A stretch of DNA of 64,000 nucleotides. It comes from Heterocephalus glaber. Taxonomy: Eukaryota; Chordata; Mammalia; Rodentia; Bathyergidae. How positions within the stretch are numbered: position 1 is the stretch's first letter; the number at the start of each line of letters is the position of its first letter. Made by a program: the position numbers and the translations under genes. Under the pieces are notes generated by a model that made no database searches, was not told the DNA's origin, and saw only the letters and a program-made list of their open reading frames with translations. The stretch lies in the NCBI RefSeq assembly GCF_000247695.1, contig NW_004624734.1, forward strand, positions 17,174,983 through 17,238,982, read 5' to 3'. Of this stretch, positions 35,768-48,360 are shown one piece after another.

Positions 35768-36238
35768 ACTATGTAATATAGAGTACTCAATTTTGAAATA
35801 TTTCTCTTTAAAATAATTTTTCTTATCAGGATGCTATCCAAATGATTTGTTGAATAAGACAGAAGCTCAACTCTGAGATGAAAGTTATATGCATAATATA
35901 CATTGTATGCTTGTTTTCTTCAGTGGAAATGTTGATATTAATAACAGGGCACTCTCACCTATCAAATATAGTTCTTTTATCATTTAAGAAGACTAGCTGG
36001 GAAAAGTCTTCATCTTGGCCCATCACTTACGGTCCTTTCATTCTAAGTAGTCATAGGTTTTTTAAACTTACAGGACTTTAAAAGTATTCTCTTAATTTAT
36101 ATATTTATTCCACCACAATCAAATATTTTGGAATTGCTATTTATGGAAGTCTTTGCAGTGTACTCCCTTATGTGATTACAAAATGTTTTTAAACTGAACA
36201 ATTAATCAGTAAGGGGGATAAATATGTGATGGTGCAAG
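35768..36238. other. Unassigned sequence after the assembly gap
   Basis: AT-rich, no gene. Confidence 0.4.

Positions 36239-36271
<33 letters not shown>
36239..36271. repeat. (TC)n microsatellite
   Basis: About 13 uninterrupted CT dinucleotides, then one TTT interruption. Confidence 0.95.
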
Positions 36272-37740
36272 GTATTAATTCATCTTTGTTCTTGTTGCAT
36301 GCTTTCTCCAAGTTTCCAGTTTTGCCCTGTTTGGTTTGATCAGGCATCCAAAAGCACTGAATAGAGAAATTCTACTTCTTGTTTGCAATGAAAATTGAAG
36401 TGGATCTTTCCACGGGGAAAAGTGAAGAAACTCTGCTGTTCTTTGTAGAGTCCCCTAGCTGGTTAGGTTCAGAGAGCTCATCATTCCCTTTGATTCCAAT
36501 TAGGCCCAATTTTAATTTTGGGTGATACCTGAACATCCCAGTATAAGTGAATTGAAATCTGTGTTAAGATAACTTTAAGGAAAACTCAGTTATCAAGCAT
36601 CTTAATACTTGTTACTCTTCCTTAGTCTGTTCATTTTCTAATCCATTCATTTAAATTTCTTTGTATCTCATACCGTTCTTTTGTATTACGGGTTTCTAGA
36701 ATTTTTATATTCTCGTATGTTGAAACTCTATTCATAAGTTTTGAGAAAAGTTCATATCATTGAAAATATTTCAGATAATATAAATTTCTGAGTTGAAATT
36801 TTATCAAAACCATAGGACTTTGAGGGATAAACAGTTCTTATTAAGTAATTACTAAATGAAAGTAGCTTTTAATATAGTTAAAGTTTATTAAAGGCTATTC
36901 CTTTTTGGATTTTCATACTGAATGGGTCCAGTAGACCAGTCCAAATCAAATGGAGTTAGATGTGCTAAATACTAAGTTTAAAACTAAAACTGAAGTTTGA
37001 AAAGAACCAAATTCAAACAAACACAAACAAACAAAAACAGTAAAATCTCAGAAGAATCCAGTTAAACTGAGTTAAGTAATTTAAAAATCTCCTCTGCTTT
37101 AACCCTTTAAATAGAGCTTTAAAATGATCAATCCACTTCTTATTTTCTTTTTCTAATTTCTTCAGACTTTTTCTGCATATAAAGCAAACTTTTTCTACTC
37201 AGCTTATCAGAACATTCATTCTGGTTTATGGAATGAAGGGTTGCAGGATTCTAACATCATAAAGAAAAGTAAATTATATCTTTAAACTAAATTTGTTATA
37301 ACTTCATGTTTGGACAATTTCTTTTGGACAGAGTCATTAATTACTCTTCAGAAACTTTATTTACATTGATATTTGAATATTTTGAGAAGTAGCTGAATCT
37401 CAATGCAACTGGAAACTTAGAATGTATTCTTTCTAGTAAATGTCAAATGAGGGTTGTAGCTCCTTATTACATTGCTCTCAGATCCTGATTTAAAAATATT
37501 ATATTTGAAAATATAAAATTAAAATATGAAAATTTAAGTGATTGGAAATATATTTGTTTTCCTATATATATGTGTGTGTATGCACACTATACATATATGT
37601 ACATATATATGTACTGAATTTGAAATATATAATACTCTACGAATCATTTGAGTTCATTGTTTATTGTTTGTTTCATTATTTAATTCAAATATACATGGTC
37701 AGTCTCTGGAATACTGAATCAAAATCTTGGCAGGGACCTG
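36272..37740. other. Unassigned sequence with small simple repeats
   Basis: (CAAA)n-like patch at 37014-37039 and a TA/TG-rich patch at 37562-37612. No gene or named element. Confidence 0.4.
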
Positions 37741-37744
37741 TAAC

Positions 37745-37870
37745 ATTTTGAAGCACCCATTATGTTTTAGGGATTGTTCTAGGACCATTGATACAACCAA
37801 CAATTAATACAACTATGCAACAAGCTGTTTTCTATTTAATAGAGATGAGCAAAGAACACAGCATTGACTC
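37745..37870 (+). mobile_element. L2/MIR-age relic
   Basis: aagcacccattatgttttaggg with attgttctaggaccattgatac resembles the widespread 'cctactatgtgccaggcactgttctaggcactggggata' segment of ancient mammalian repeats. Confidence 0.4.
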
Positions 37871-38700
37871 ACAAAGTCATGGTTCAGAGTTCACGGCCTC
37901 AATCATTTGTGGATTTTTCCTTAAAACCTAAGTAATAATTGCTTGCAGAAACCCCCACAATTTCCTAGAAACCACAAATATGCCCTGCAATTTTTCTTTT
38001 TTTTGGCGGGAGATTTACAAGTAGCCAATGTGAGAGCATTATTCAGGTCTCCTTGATGATGATTGGCTGCTGTCCTGTAACCCATCTCCAGCAGATGTAA
38101 CAGCATTCCTGCATAACAGGTTGCTGTATGCATGTAGTCATTTCAAGTGTTCTCTGTTTTTTTCTTCTTCAAACCACCCTGGACATTCTAAGGCTTTATT
38201 AATAGAGTATTTTATTAAATTAAAATATATAACTGTTGGAGACATAGCATATTTAAGATTTAAACTATAAAAGTAGGCATTTATAGGCATTTTTCTGACC
38301 ATATCTGAAATTTGTGGATTATCACAATTTCCGAGTGCTCTAGGAAGGTAACCCCCTCACCAACTTCAGGAGTCCACTGTAATTGAAAAATAAGTACAGT
38401 GCCTGATGTGGTAAGTGCTATGATAAGCTTAAAGTACTACAGAAAGTTAGGGGTGTTTACAAGGGGAAGAGAAAGTGAGCTGTTTCAATTCCAAATAGAA
38501 AAATAGAGGAAGGAACTGTGAGATGAAGAAGAAATCACGAAGACCTCCAGAGGGAAATTCTTACCAGGCAGAAGGTAGGAGAATGTAGATGGGAGTTGCC
38601 TGGTAAATCTGAATATCACAAGAAAGCCCATGTAGCTGAGGTGGCTAAATGCTGCAGAAATAATATTGCTGAGGCCACGAAAGAATTCTGGGGAAACAAA
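37871..38700. other. Unassigned sequence
   Basis: The 38450-38700 part resembles an old dispersed repeat but I cannot name it. No gene. Confidence 0.35.
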
Positions 38701-38704
38701 ACCT

Positions 38705-38885
38705 GGTAGCAACCACTGTGTGGCCTTCAAGAGGTTTCCTAACTGCACTGCATCAATTTCTCCATCTGTAGAGGAGCGCTAATAATTGTACCTCTCTGAT
38801 TGGCTTTTTCCCACAATATAATGAGTTATATCTGTTTGATACTTGTAAAATACAGAATAAAAGTAGTTTCAGTCACCGAGGTCAG
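38705..38885 (+). mobile_element. MIR SINE relic
   Basis: atcaatttctccatctgtagagg, aataattgtacctctctg and ttgatacttgtaaaatacag follow MIR order. Confidence 0.5.
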
Positions 38886-39438
38886 AGGTGGAAAATTTGT
38901 AGAACATTGACTTTTACATTGACATAGAAAACAAAGGTTTTGAATAGAGGAATTGTGAAAATTGACAGATGTTTTAAGAGGGACAAATATTTGTTCTTGT
39001 TTAATTCACAACAACAACAACAAATCCCATGGAAAGAACCTTTGACATTAAAGTCCAACTTTTTCTGAAACTATTTTTTCTTATTCTTGTGGCTCTCAAC
39101 AACTGGATAACCAATCATGCATGGCTTAAATATCTTTAGGCACTCCCAAGGGTTGATGTAATCTTCTCCACCTGGTATCCTAGTAATAAATAATAGAGTA
39201 TCACTTTTTTTTTCCCCTGTTACCATAACCTAACAAATTATTATTTTTAAAGTTCTTGGCCTATACCACAGTATAGGATATGCACGTTTGCCCAGATTAT
39301 CTCAGTGTGTCACTTCATTGTCAGCTCAAATAAAATATACATGAGCTCATTGAAATTAGTAAAATGCTAAGGAAACAAATGTTTGATAACCTATGGTTTT
39401 AAAAGTCTTAAATTTTAATAAATGCAGTGAGCCACCAA
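38886..39438. other. Unassigned sequence
   Basis: Small (CAA)n run at 39008-39023. Nothing else. Confidence 0.4.
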
Positions 39439-39450
39439 CATCTACCCCTT

Positions 39451-39548
39451 CTTTTCTTTTCTTTTTTTTTTTTTTGGTACCGGGGATCGAACTTGGGTCC
39501 TTGTGTTTGCAAGGCAGGCGACAGAACCACTGAGCTAAATCCCTGGCC
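39451..39548 (-). mobile_element. ID-family SINE with target-site duplication
   Basis: T-rich start, ggtaccggggatcgaacttgg, ccactgagctaaatccctgg. Flanked by a perfect catctacccctt at 39439-39450 and 39549-39560. One of the best preserved copies. Confidence 0.93.
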
Positions 39549-39560
39549 CATCTACCCCTT

Positions 39561-40705
39561 TTTTAAGTGGCAAAATTCACCTGAACTGGAAAGTTCTGCT
39601 TTTTATTTAACAGACATTTAGCTGAGTTTTAATTAAGTGTGTCTTTATTATAGATAGTCTATTCTTTTTGGAATATTAGGGAGTCACGTTGGTCTAATCA
39701 CAGAGGGTCTAAACGAAGATTTTCAACATTTCTACCTCTATCAAGCTGCCTCTCTTTTCTTCCCTTATTGCAGTTTGTCAAAATATTCATTGGAATTCTT
39801 TCCCACCTTCACTCTTTTCTTCTTTTACTTCTAGAAAAAAAAATACTTCTCACTCTTTTCACTTATAAATCCATCTATTTTCCACATGTACTTTTGAAAT
39901 CCTTCTCTTGTGTCAAGCCCTGTGCCAAATTCTATCTTTTTTTCCCTTCACTTTGTGAATTACTGTTTAATCTAAGAGTTGGAATTTTGCATTTTGGGTT
40001 TCTAAACCTGTATCTCAGACTGTGAGCATCCAAAAGCTAAATGATTATAGAATTTAAAAGTGCCTATAACACTGGCATGCATGCATAACAAAATGCTATG
40101 ACATTATAATAAGTCCTAAATTTTCAGACTGCTTCAAATAAAACACTTTGATCACAAGCCGACATCCAGTGGCACAAATGCATTTGCAGGTTGAGGGTAA
40201 GTAAGAGAATGGGCCGAGAGCCATGCTGGTTGCACAGGTGATATGGAGGCATGTCAGAACCTCTCAGGCTGAAAATTACAGATGAGAAATGTGAATACAC
40301 TAAAGCTATGTTAATGACCAGCAAAGGAGAATAATTATGTGACTTTTTACTTTTAACTAAATATTCCGAAGTATTCTTGAACCCTTTATTTTTTCATCTT
40401 GACTACTCATTAAGAATTGGCTTATTTTCTCATCAAAGTGGATGGTTCTTCTATTTAGTGTATTGTTTCCTATATCCATTATCTTTGTCTTTCCTTTTTT
40501 TCCTCTTTCCTGTATTTGTTTTTGTCTCTCATCAAAAACAATACAACTTTGGTTATAAACAGCAAGAGCCTGGAATTGCCAGCTGGATCCTTTACTTCTA
40601 GACAATGACAATAAGAGGCTGATGAACAACAGTTCATGTTGGTGATGAGAAGCAATTAAAGGGGGAAATAAGGACAAGTATTCCATTTTAGACAGATAGA
40701 CAGGC
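39561..40705. other. Unassigned sequence
   Basis: Pyrimidine-rich patches but no supported gene. Confidence 0.4.
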
Positions 40706-40707
40706 AT

Positions 40708-40709
<2 letters not shown>

Positions 40710-40749
<40 letters not shown>
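40710..40749. repeat. (CA)n microsatellite
   Basis: About 19 uninterrupted CA dinucleotides. Confidence 0.98.
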
Positions 40750-40751
<2 letters not shown>

Positions 40752-41359
40752 GGGAAAGAGAGAAATCCAGGTCAGTCAGACCTCATAAAGCAACTCATTT
40801 TCTTTATTTCAAGTGCCTAAAGATGCTAGAATTCCTGACATGACCAACTGAATTTCCCCAAATTAATCCCATCACTCTGAAAGTATATAATCCTGAAATA
40901 ATGATGATGTCAAATAGAGAAGTGGTTCTCACCCCTAGGGATAAGGAAGCCAGGAGAGCAGTCACAGAGCAGCATGGCAGCTTGTTAGAATGATGTCCAT
41001 GGAGGCCAGATGGGGCCTGGAGACAGCATCTGGGGGAATTTAGTAACTGGCTTCAATCCTTCTGTCACATTGCATTTCCATACAGAATCATAAAGCAACT
41101 CAGGAAAGCCATCTGTAATCATATGGAATCACTGTTGCTTCACTGGTTAATGGAATTTTATTTTCTTTGTAAGGTCTACAAATTCTTGTTATCTCACTCT
41201 CGATGAATTTAGGATTCTTCTCTAGAATCACCAATGCTCAAATATCTGCAATTTTTGAGCAAATCTGTAATCTTTCTTCAGCTTACTCTAGCAAACAATG
41301 GTGCTTTCACTAACTGATGGAAAAATAGTAAATATAAATCTTAGAACAGGAAGACATAG
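40750..41359. other. Unassigned; possible decayed DNA transposon near 40920-41030
   Basis: agtggttctcacccctaggg resembles the start of hAT-type MER repeats, but support is thin. Confidence 0.35.
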
Positions 41360-41565
41360 AGGCCTGGGATCAAATGCCAGTTTTATGGTTAACTGAATGT
41401 AATTTATGTAAGCTACTTGCCCATACAAAGACTCGATTTCCTGAAATATAAGAAAAGAGAGATATAATGCCTCAATAAAGAGCTCTTCTTAGGGACTAAT
41501 TATGGAGGAAGCATACAAAGTAATTGGTACGTAGAAAATGCTCAAGAAAGTTATGTGTAATTGTA
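41360..41565 (+). mobile_element. MIR SINE relic, nearly full length
   Basis: gcctgggatcaaatgccag, aagctacttgcccatacaaag, ttcctgaaatataagaaaag and aattggtacgtagaaaatgctcaag follow MIR from 5' to 3'. Confidence 0.6.
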
Positions 41566-42915
41566 CATTTTTCAGCTGAATCATTTCTGAGCAACACATT
41601 TAAATGTTGTGTGGTTTTGAACGGGATTTTTATTTAATTCATTACCAACAATTTAAAACTATAAACAAGTAAAAACTAGGCTAAGCTTTTTTTCTCTTTT
41701 AGATGTTATGCTTCATTTTATAATTAAAGCATTGCTCAAGACTAATTATATCCCTGATTTTAATTTCCGTTTTGTTGAGTATGACAGGTAGAAAAAAGAT
41801 TTTCATCACCTAGGATGGAGAAGATAAAATGGCTTCCTTCTCCTCTATAGAAGGAGGAAACAGGGAGAAAGTTATTTATATTCATCAGCCATTAGTCACA
41901 TTATTTTAAGTGAGAAATCGGTTAAGGAGCAAGTTTTGAGATCTAATAGATACAATGGAAGAATCCAAAGTGTCCTTGCCATCCAATGTTTGGCCTGGCT
42001 GTTGCTACTCATTTGTCCAGTGACTGGGCCTTTTGGTTTAGAAAATAATTCCCCTTTTCATTATTTACATGCCATGGTGAATATTTGAAACTTATTCAAA
42101 AGTATTGTCACTGAGGGTTTTGTAGAATAAGACAGTTAAAAGAGAGTAAAGAAGCAAAATAATTTCAAAGACTCAGATTCTACTACAACATAAATGTCAA
42201 CATTGTGCTAAATACATCCATTAACTGAAAAGCCTGCTTTTAAATCAGCCTGTTCATGTATACAGCTTTGCTGCATATATGAATGTATGCGTGTTCATTG
42301 CCATGTATGCTTTGCATTGGTGAACACAGATGCTATAATTACTAGGTTTTGAAAAAAAAGCAACATTCTGAATTTCTGCTTGTACCTTCTGTAGTGTTTC
42401 ATTCTCAACTCAAATGTTCACATAAAAGGAAAACTAAGTATGTGATTCAGTCTGTAAATAAAGAACGTGTGCGCTTGCAGAGATATTGTACACCTTTGTT
42501 GTAGTGAGTTTACATGTTTCAGACAGGAGATGCTAACAAGGCTCTTTGTTACATCAATTTCTGAAAAGAGAATAGAAAGAAAACCGAATTGCCCTCCATT
42601 TAAAGATGAGTCTCAAGAAGTCATTTAAGATGAGCTCCACTTTGGAAATGAGTGAGCTGACCCTCCAATTGCCCCTACCCACACACCCTCTCCTCAAACA
42701 AACAAGTTCACATAAGAACATAAGGAGGCTTTTTACAAACAAAGGAAGAATTCCCTTGGACCAGCTCTTAAGTTTAATAAGCAGTATGTGGGGAAACATC
42801 CTTTCCTTAGGGAGATCTGTCAGGAGGAAACCATAACACTTAATGATCATTTTCCTTTACAGAAATAAAATAAGGCACTTGCAACGAATTTCCCATCAGT
42901 CCCAATAAAATATTA
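41566..42915. other. Unassigned sequence
   Basis: Open frames of 76-98 codons on both strands at 42554-42850 overlap each other and show no family features. No gene called. Confidence 0.4.
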
Positions 42916-42919
42916 TAAG

Positions 42920-43560
42920 GAATGTTTCAGTTATCTATTGGTGTGTAACAAATTACTCATCAACTGAAACAAGAGTTGTCTATTTGTTCATGATCCTGGG
43001 TGTTAAGGAGTGTGGGGAGGGCTCAGCTATGTGGATTGTCTGTGTCACCTGGTTTGGCTTGGGACACAGAGATAAATGGAAAGTCCAACGTGGCTTCCTT
43101 TTCACACCTCACAAAAGGTGCTGGGGACTGGCTGGCACTTGCAGGTGAGCCTGTGTTCTTTACATGGCTCTCTCTGTGTAGCTATTGGATATCTTCACAG
43201 TGTGGTGGTTGGGATTCAAGCAGAGGCAGTCCATTAAGGATGAGAGGAGACACTTCAGTAGACAATGAAGATCCAAAGATTCTATGATACCATAACATAA
43301 AGATAGTCAAGTTTTAGGATCCAGAGTTTAGGATCCAAAGTTTAAATATCTACCAACATGCATTTTTCCACTGAGATAGATTTTGAGGATGAGCCCATGG
43401 ACCTTAGGCTTAGAATATTGCCATCTCTCTCTAATATTAAGATGGTAAAAAGTAGGGGTAAAATATGTGGGATGGAGTAGAAATTGTTTGGTCAAGTTTA
43501 TGGCATGATGCCTAAGACACAGGAAAAAAATCTCATTAATCATTTCTGGCTATTTGGTAA
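42920..43560 (-). mobile_element. MLT1-like LTR
   Basis: Reverse copy: gtttcagttatctattggtg, tgtaacaaattactcatcaac, gttcatgatcctgggtgtta, gtggggagggctcagctatg, tggctctctctgtgtagc, later a decayed 3' portion. The right edge is uncertain. Confidence 0.55.
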
Positions 43561-44715
43561 CAGTGCACCTGAGTTTAGGGGCAATCAGATAAGACTGAGT
43601 ATTTTATTTATACAGTTCTGACAAGCCAAGATTCTGGTAATTATTCTTAGTGTTGATTCCACTATTAAATCCAAATAGCATGACTAAACCTAACAGAATG
43701 TAAAACACACTTTAAAGATTCCTAGTTCCCCTCCCTCTCCCCAACTATGTGCATTCTGTCATCTTTTTTAACTACCAAAGATATCCCTGGAAAGTTATGA
43801 AGTCTTTTTTTTATTATTTCTGTTTAACCAGTGGGAAAATATATTGGTGTTAACAGATTTGCTCAGATTTGACACTTACAGAGAGCATTTAGTTGAAGTT
43901 TTCATTTCCTGACTATGAAGTTATTCCCCCTCAACACACCCTATCCCTGTCCCTGTTAAATACACATTAGAGTCATTATGTGCAATTAAGTAAATTCCCA
44001 AGAGAACAAAACATTACCTTTAATTAATTGATGATGCCAAGTGCAAATTCAAGACATGTAAATGATGTTAATTGCTAAACACCTAGTAAGATTTCTTAAA
44101 TCAAGGGTAAGGAGTTCCTGATCTTTATAAACAGTAGTAAAGATCATTGAGGGTAGAAATACTGACTTTAAAAAAAATCTGCAGTCATTTATTTTGTATT
44201 CTCTCTTTATGTAACCTTCAGCTTCATTGTGAGGAGGTAAAAAGAGGTGCATGTAGATACTGACAAACTGGGGAGTTCCTGACCCATTTAAAAGACACTG
44301 TCATGGGTGAATTGTCATGTGGCCATATGGGCCCAGGGTTGCCCCATCTTTGGATATTTCAAAAAAACTAAGGAATCCAGACATTTTATATACCCTCAAT
44401 ATTTTGAAAATATTATAAATAATTCAGGTTTAAACCGGATGTAGGCCAGTTTTCTAAAGGCAAAGAAAAAGAGCTAAAATAAATTACACACATACATTTG
44501 TGAGAGTATGTCAAATACCATGCATGAATTTTTAGTTTGAACTTTCTTAATCAGTTTCAATTCTTTTATAAAAGCTAAGACAAGATATTAGAAACATTTT
44601 CCCAGTTTTGATTTACTGCCTAAGCCCTAAAGCAAAACACACATAGACACATAATATGTAAACAAAAACATACAACATCCACACATATATAAAAAGACTA
44701 TGTGTACTTTCTATA
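43561..44715. other. Unassigned sequence
   Basis: No gene or named repeat. Confidence 0.4.
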
Positions 44716-44719
44716 GTGT

Positions 44720-45195
44720 TGTAGATTTCATGGTGTGATTGATTTCAAAAGTGACCACAAATTCTTCTACCCATAAATGTCCATTCACGTTCATTTCCTC
44801 ATCTCCCATCATGAGGTAAAGCCTATTTCTCTGCTATTTACTCTGAACTTGACCGTATGACTTGTTTTGGTTATTGAAATATTAGCAAATATGACAGAAG
44901 CAGAATTTTCTTAAGTGCTTAAGTCTCGGGCCTTCCTCTTTTGCTGCTTTATGGAACTCTTCTGTCATCATATGAATGAGTCCAGGCTGGCCTGTAGAGG
45001 AAGACAAAAACATTTGAAGATAGGACCCAGACTTTCCAGTTGGTCCAGTGTGCTCAGGTGAACAATCTGGAGACCAATCAGTCCAAATGAACCACCTTGT
45101 TGACCACAGTACCATGAGAAATGCATGTAATTTGAATATACTCTCTGATTCATATACTCCAGGAAAGATGGTAGGCTTTTGAAAAAAATATTTAT
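44720..45195 (+). mobile_element. Mammalian-wide LTR-like repeat
   Basis: gaccgtatgacttgttttgg, gaaatattagcaaatatgac, gaagcagaattttcttaagtgc, gggccttcctcttttgctg and catatgaatgagtccaggctgg match, in order, a common mammalian repeat (tgacttgctttggccaatggg ... acattagcaaacgtgac ... caagcagaggcttg). Name not certain. Confidence 0.5.
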
Positions 45196-45305
45196 AATTT
45201 TGTAGTGGAGGTCATTGGAAAAATTTAGGTTCCAAGTTTGACTTTCCCGAGAAAAATTCTAATATATCTGCATTAAAGGGCATGTATCTACACCACAATC
45301 TATTA

Positions 45306-45427
45306 CCCATCCATCCATCTATTCATCCACTTAACCACCTATCCGTCCATCTGCCCTTCAATTTATCTACTTAGCCATTAATGTACCTATATATCCATCC
45401 ATCCATCCATCCATCTATCCATCCATA
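45306..45427. repeat. (ATCC)n imperfect microsatellite
   Basis: Degenerate atccatctat-type units from 45306, with a purer block at 45395-45424. Confidence 0.95.
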
Positions 45428-45948
45428 TTTAATATAGTTTTTGGTGTTCAATATCATACAAAGCATTCAATAAATATCTGTGACCTTTATTCTCCGCTTG
45501 CTTTAAAGTGTTCTACAGGTAATAATATAACAGTTTTTGTTTCCAAAGATATTTTTATTTACTCTTTGCAATTACTTTGTTTACTATGTGAAATATTCTT
45601 TAAGTGAATTGATAAATATCAAAACTAAACCTCATAGAGTCACAGTAATTGGTTCAGGAAACAAAGCTAATGATTCAGGAGGCAACTGAAATAAAATGTC
45701 CTGATTTACACATCTTACAATACAGTACCTTTCTTCTAACTCCTGAGTGAAACAATAACATAATTGTTGGTGAAAAGTTGTAGTATTTAGATCTTCTAGG
45801 AAAATATTATATATTTGTGAAATAGCTTGAAATGGTTATTTTTTGAGTCTGAGTCTGCCAAAGGTTGTGTTTTCACAGATGTTTTTATATGCATACAAGG
45901 GAACAAGACCGAGAGGCAAAGTGCACATCTAAGGATGTCACGCTAATC
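45428..45948. other. Unassigned sequence
   Basis: Nothing recognised apart from an ancient-repeat-like phrase ttcaataaatatctgtgacc at 45470. Confidence 0.4.
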
Positions 45949-45964
45949 AAAATCATAGTATCTT

Positions 45965-46049
45965 TTTTTTTTTTGGTGCCAGGGATCGAACTCGGGTCCT
46001 TGTGCTTGTGCAGCAGGCAGTGAAACCACTGAGCTAAATCCCTGGCCCC
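45965..46049 (-). mobile_element. ID-family SINE with target-site duplication
   Basis: T-run, ggtgccagggatcgaactcgg, ccactgagctaaatccctgg. The 15-base duplication aaatcatagtatctt is perfect (45950-45964 and 46050-46064). Confidence 0.94.
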
Positions 46050-46064
46050 AAATCATAGTATCTT

Positions 46065-47950
46065 GAGGAAAATGTTTTTTACAACATATATTCTCCATCT
46101 TTGACTTAAACTGATGGTTAAATTGGGAAAAGATACACTGAATATCTTTAAAAGAGAGAGAGAGGGAAAAAAAATCACTGGGCTTTAGAAAGTAGATACC
46201 ATTTGTTTTCATTTAAAAACTACTCATAATTATACATCAAAGGTGATGTTATTTTCACCCTTGATCTTTTATGGGATTTGACCCCCCACAACCTTCCAAA
46301 CTTTTGCTTGTATTTTATCTTCCACCTGTCACGACTCCTCTTTGCAAGTGTTGTAATTTAAATATGCCTTTAGAAAAAAGGCATCTTTTTCTATTCTTTT
46401 TCCTAGGTTTTTCCATACTACTCCCCATGTGTGGACTATAGCCTAACTTTTCTTAATAAATCTTCTTTTTCTCTTCCTTAGTAAAACAGCATGAACTCAA
46501 AGGCAACACTAGAAATAAAATTTCAAGTGTATCTTATGCTACAAAGAAGTCCAAAGCTTAGCTTCCTGACAACTCTGCTCACCTGCTTAAGTTATGGCCA
46601 GTACCTTCTTACCTTTTTCATTTGTTCTTTTGACTGTGGTTTATTATGGAACAAAGATTTATTTTTTAAAATAATTATTTGTTATATAGTCTTAGATTTT
46701 GTTTTTGTTATTTATTAATAAATGTATGTTCAGCTGATAAAGTATCTCCTTTTTCTTTCTTTTCCCTTCCAAGTACAAGTAGGAGTTCCTGACTATAATC
46801 AACATCTGGTCTCTGAGACCTAAAATTCGAACTATAAACTTGCCTACAAAAATACACATGCTTCAAAACACAGCTGTCCATAGGTTTCTTTTGATCTCAC
46901 AGCAAAAGAAGCTACATGACATTTTCTTGATTGGAGGCTTTTCAAAGTGAGGGAACCAACAGATCCTGGACTTCTCACCATCAAACTTTTCATCAACCTC
47001 TGCAGGACCCAGCATGTGTGTGAATTGTGGCCTTCCATACAATATTGATTATATTGCATTCTTGGTAGAAAAATAACTTGGACAACCTGACACTACCATT
47101 GCTCTCTTGGTCATTTTCTAAAAACACTCAACACTGAGTCTGTTTCACATTTTCTTTTCTGGTGGGTTGTATTTTTGGGATGAGGTAGAAGCATGATGTA
47201 AATTTATTATGTGAGCATACTAATTTCAGCCTTGTATTATCTGCAGGTGATGCTCTTGAATTTCTGAACTCACCTGCTCATGACATGAATAAACTTTTAA
47301 GATTCCTGCAAGTTTTTCAGGAAATTAGTATCCAAAGCTGGTTATTTTCCCTTATTTACGTAGAACAGAACAACAAAATAAACTTAGAAGCACCAAACTT
47401 GGCAAATCTCACTCTCTGAGCAGATAGGAACAGAAAAATGCCAACTGTGCTCACATCTTTTAAAATATAATTTTTTTCACATGCATTTTCTCTAGTCAGA
47501 CAAGACAGCAGCAAAGCAAAAGTTCACTTTCAAAATTGCCCATAGATATTTTTTAAAAATATATGTTGACTTTTTCTGAAACAAAATTATTTTAAAAGAA
47601 AATTAAATAATTACAGAAGACATACATTTCAGCAATAGTAATAGATGAATTTAAAAAACAGATTTTATGAATCGATGATTGAATATAAAGATTTTTGCTT
47701 GTTAATTCTTGTCTCATTAAGTGGAAAAAGTAGTTTCTAAGAAACTGTATTCGTTGTATTTTAGAAGGTGGTTTAAAGTATTTAGTAATTGAAGGCTGAG
47801 GCAACTTTCTAAATCTTTGTGATGAGAAAAAAATGATCCTTTCTAGATCTTATACGTAAAAAGTAGGGTTTTTCTTTTTGTAAAAGTTGGTGTGAAATGG
47901 AGAAAGATCATGAACTCTTTAGCTGTCAACCCTTACATAAGTTTTTGCTT
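46065..47950. other. Unassigned sequence
   Basis: About 1.9 kb without a recognisable gene or repeat, apart from a short (AG)n at 46151-46164. Confidence 0.4.
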
Positions 47951-47967
47951 CATTAAGAAAAACTATT

Positions 47968-48070
47968 GTGCCGGGGATTTAGTTCAGTGGCTCCACCGCT
48001 TGCCTTGCAAGTGCAAGGTCCTGAGTTTGATGGCCAGTAAAAAAAAAAAAAAAAGAAACAAGAAAGAAAG
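47968..48070 (+). mobile_element. ID-family SINE with target-site duplication
   Basis: gtgccggggatttagttcagtgg, gagtttgatggccagt, then a long A-tail broken by G and C. Flanked by agaaaaactatt at 47956-47967 and 48071-48082. Confidence 0.92.
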
Positions 48071-48302
48071 AGAAAAACTATTATATATGATCACAGATCT
48101 CCCTAGATATCAAATACTATAATTGGGCTTTTCATTTCCAGTATTGAATTGTATCATTTTCATTTAAATGCAGGTAGGGTTCTAATACTTCTATTCATTT
48201 ATTAATGTATTCATTTATTAATGATTAATATAAAAATACACACTGTAGTGCATGAATTGCATTTTCCTTTTGGCTATAGGTAGAAATATTGCTAACAATT
48301 TT

Positions 48303-48343
48303 ATCTATCTACCTATGTATCTATCTAATCTATCTATCTATTT
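48303..48343. repeat. (TATC)n imperfect microsatellite
   Basis: About nine ctat units with a few substitutions. Confidence 0.9.
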
Positions 48344-48360
48344 AAGATTAATAGAAAATG

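Noticed and set aside
35566..35841. Frames running through the run of N
   Set aside because: They are open only because unknown bases cannot contain stops.
40357..40743. 128-codon frame on the minus strand beginning with a Cys-Val repeat
   Set aside because: The start is the translated (CA)n microsatellite and the rest has no family features.
42554..42850. Overlapping 98- and 76-codon frames on opposite strands
   Set aside because: No conserved motif, no splice or poly(A) signals in suitable places. Mirror frames of this length are common by chance.
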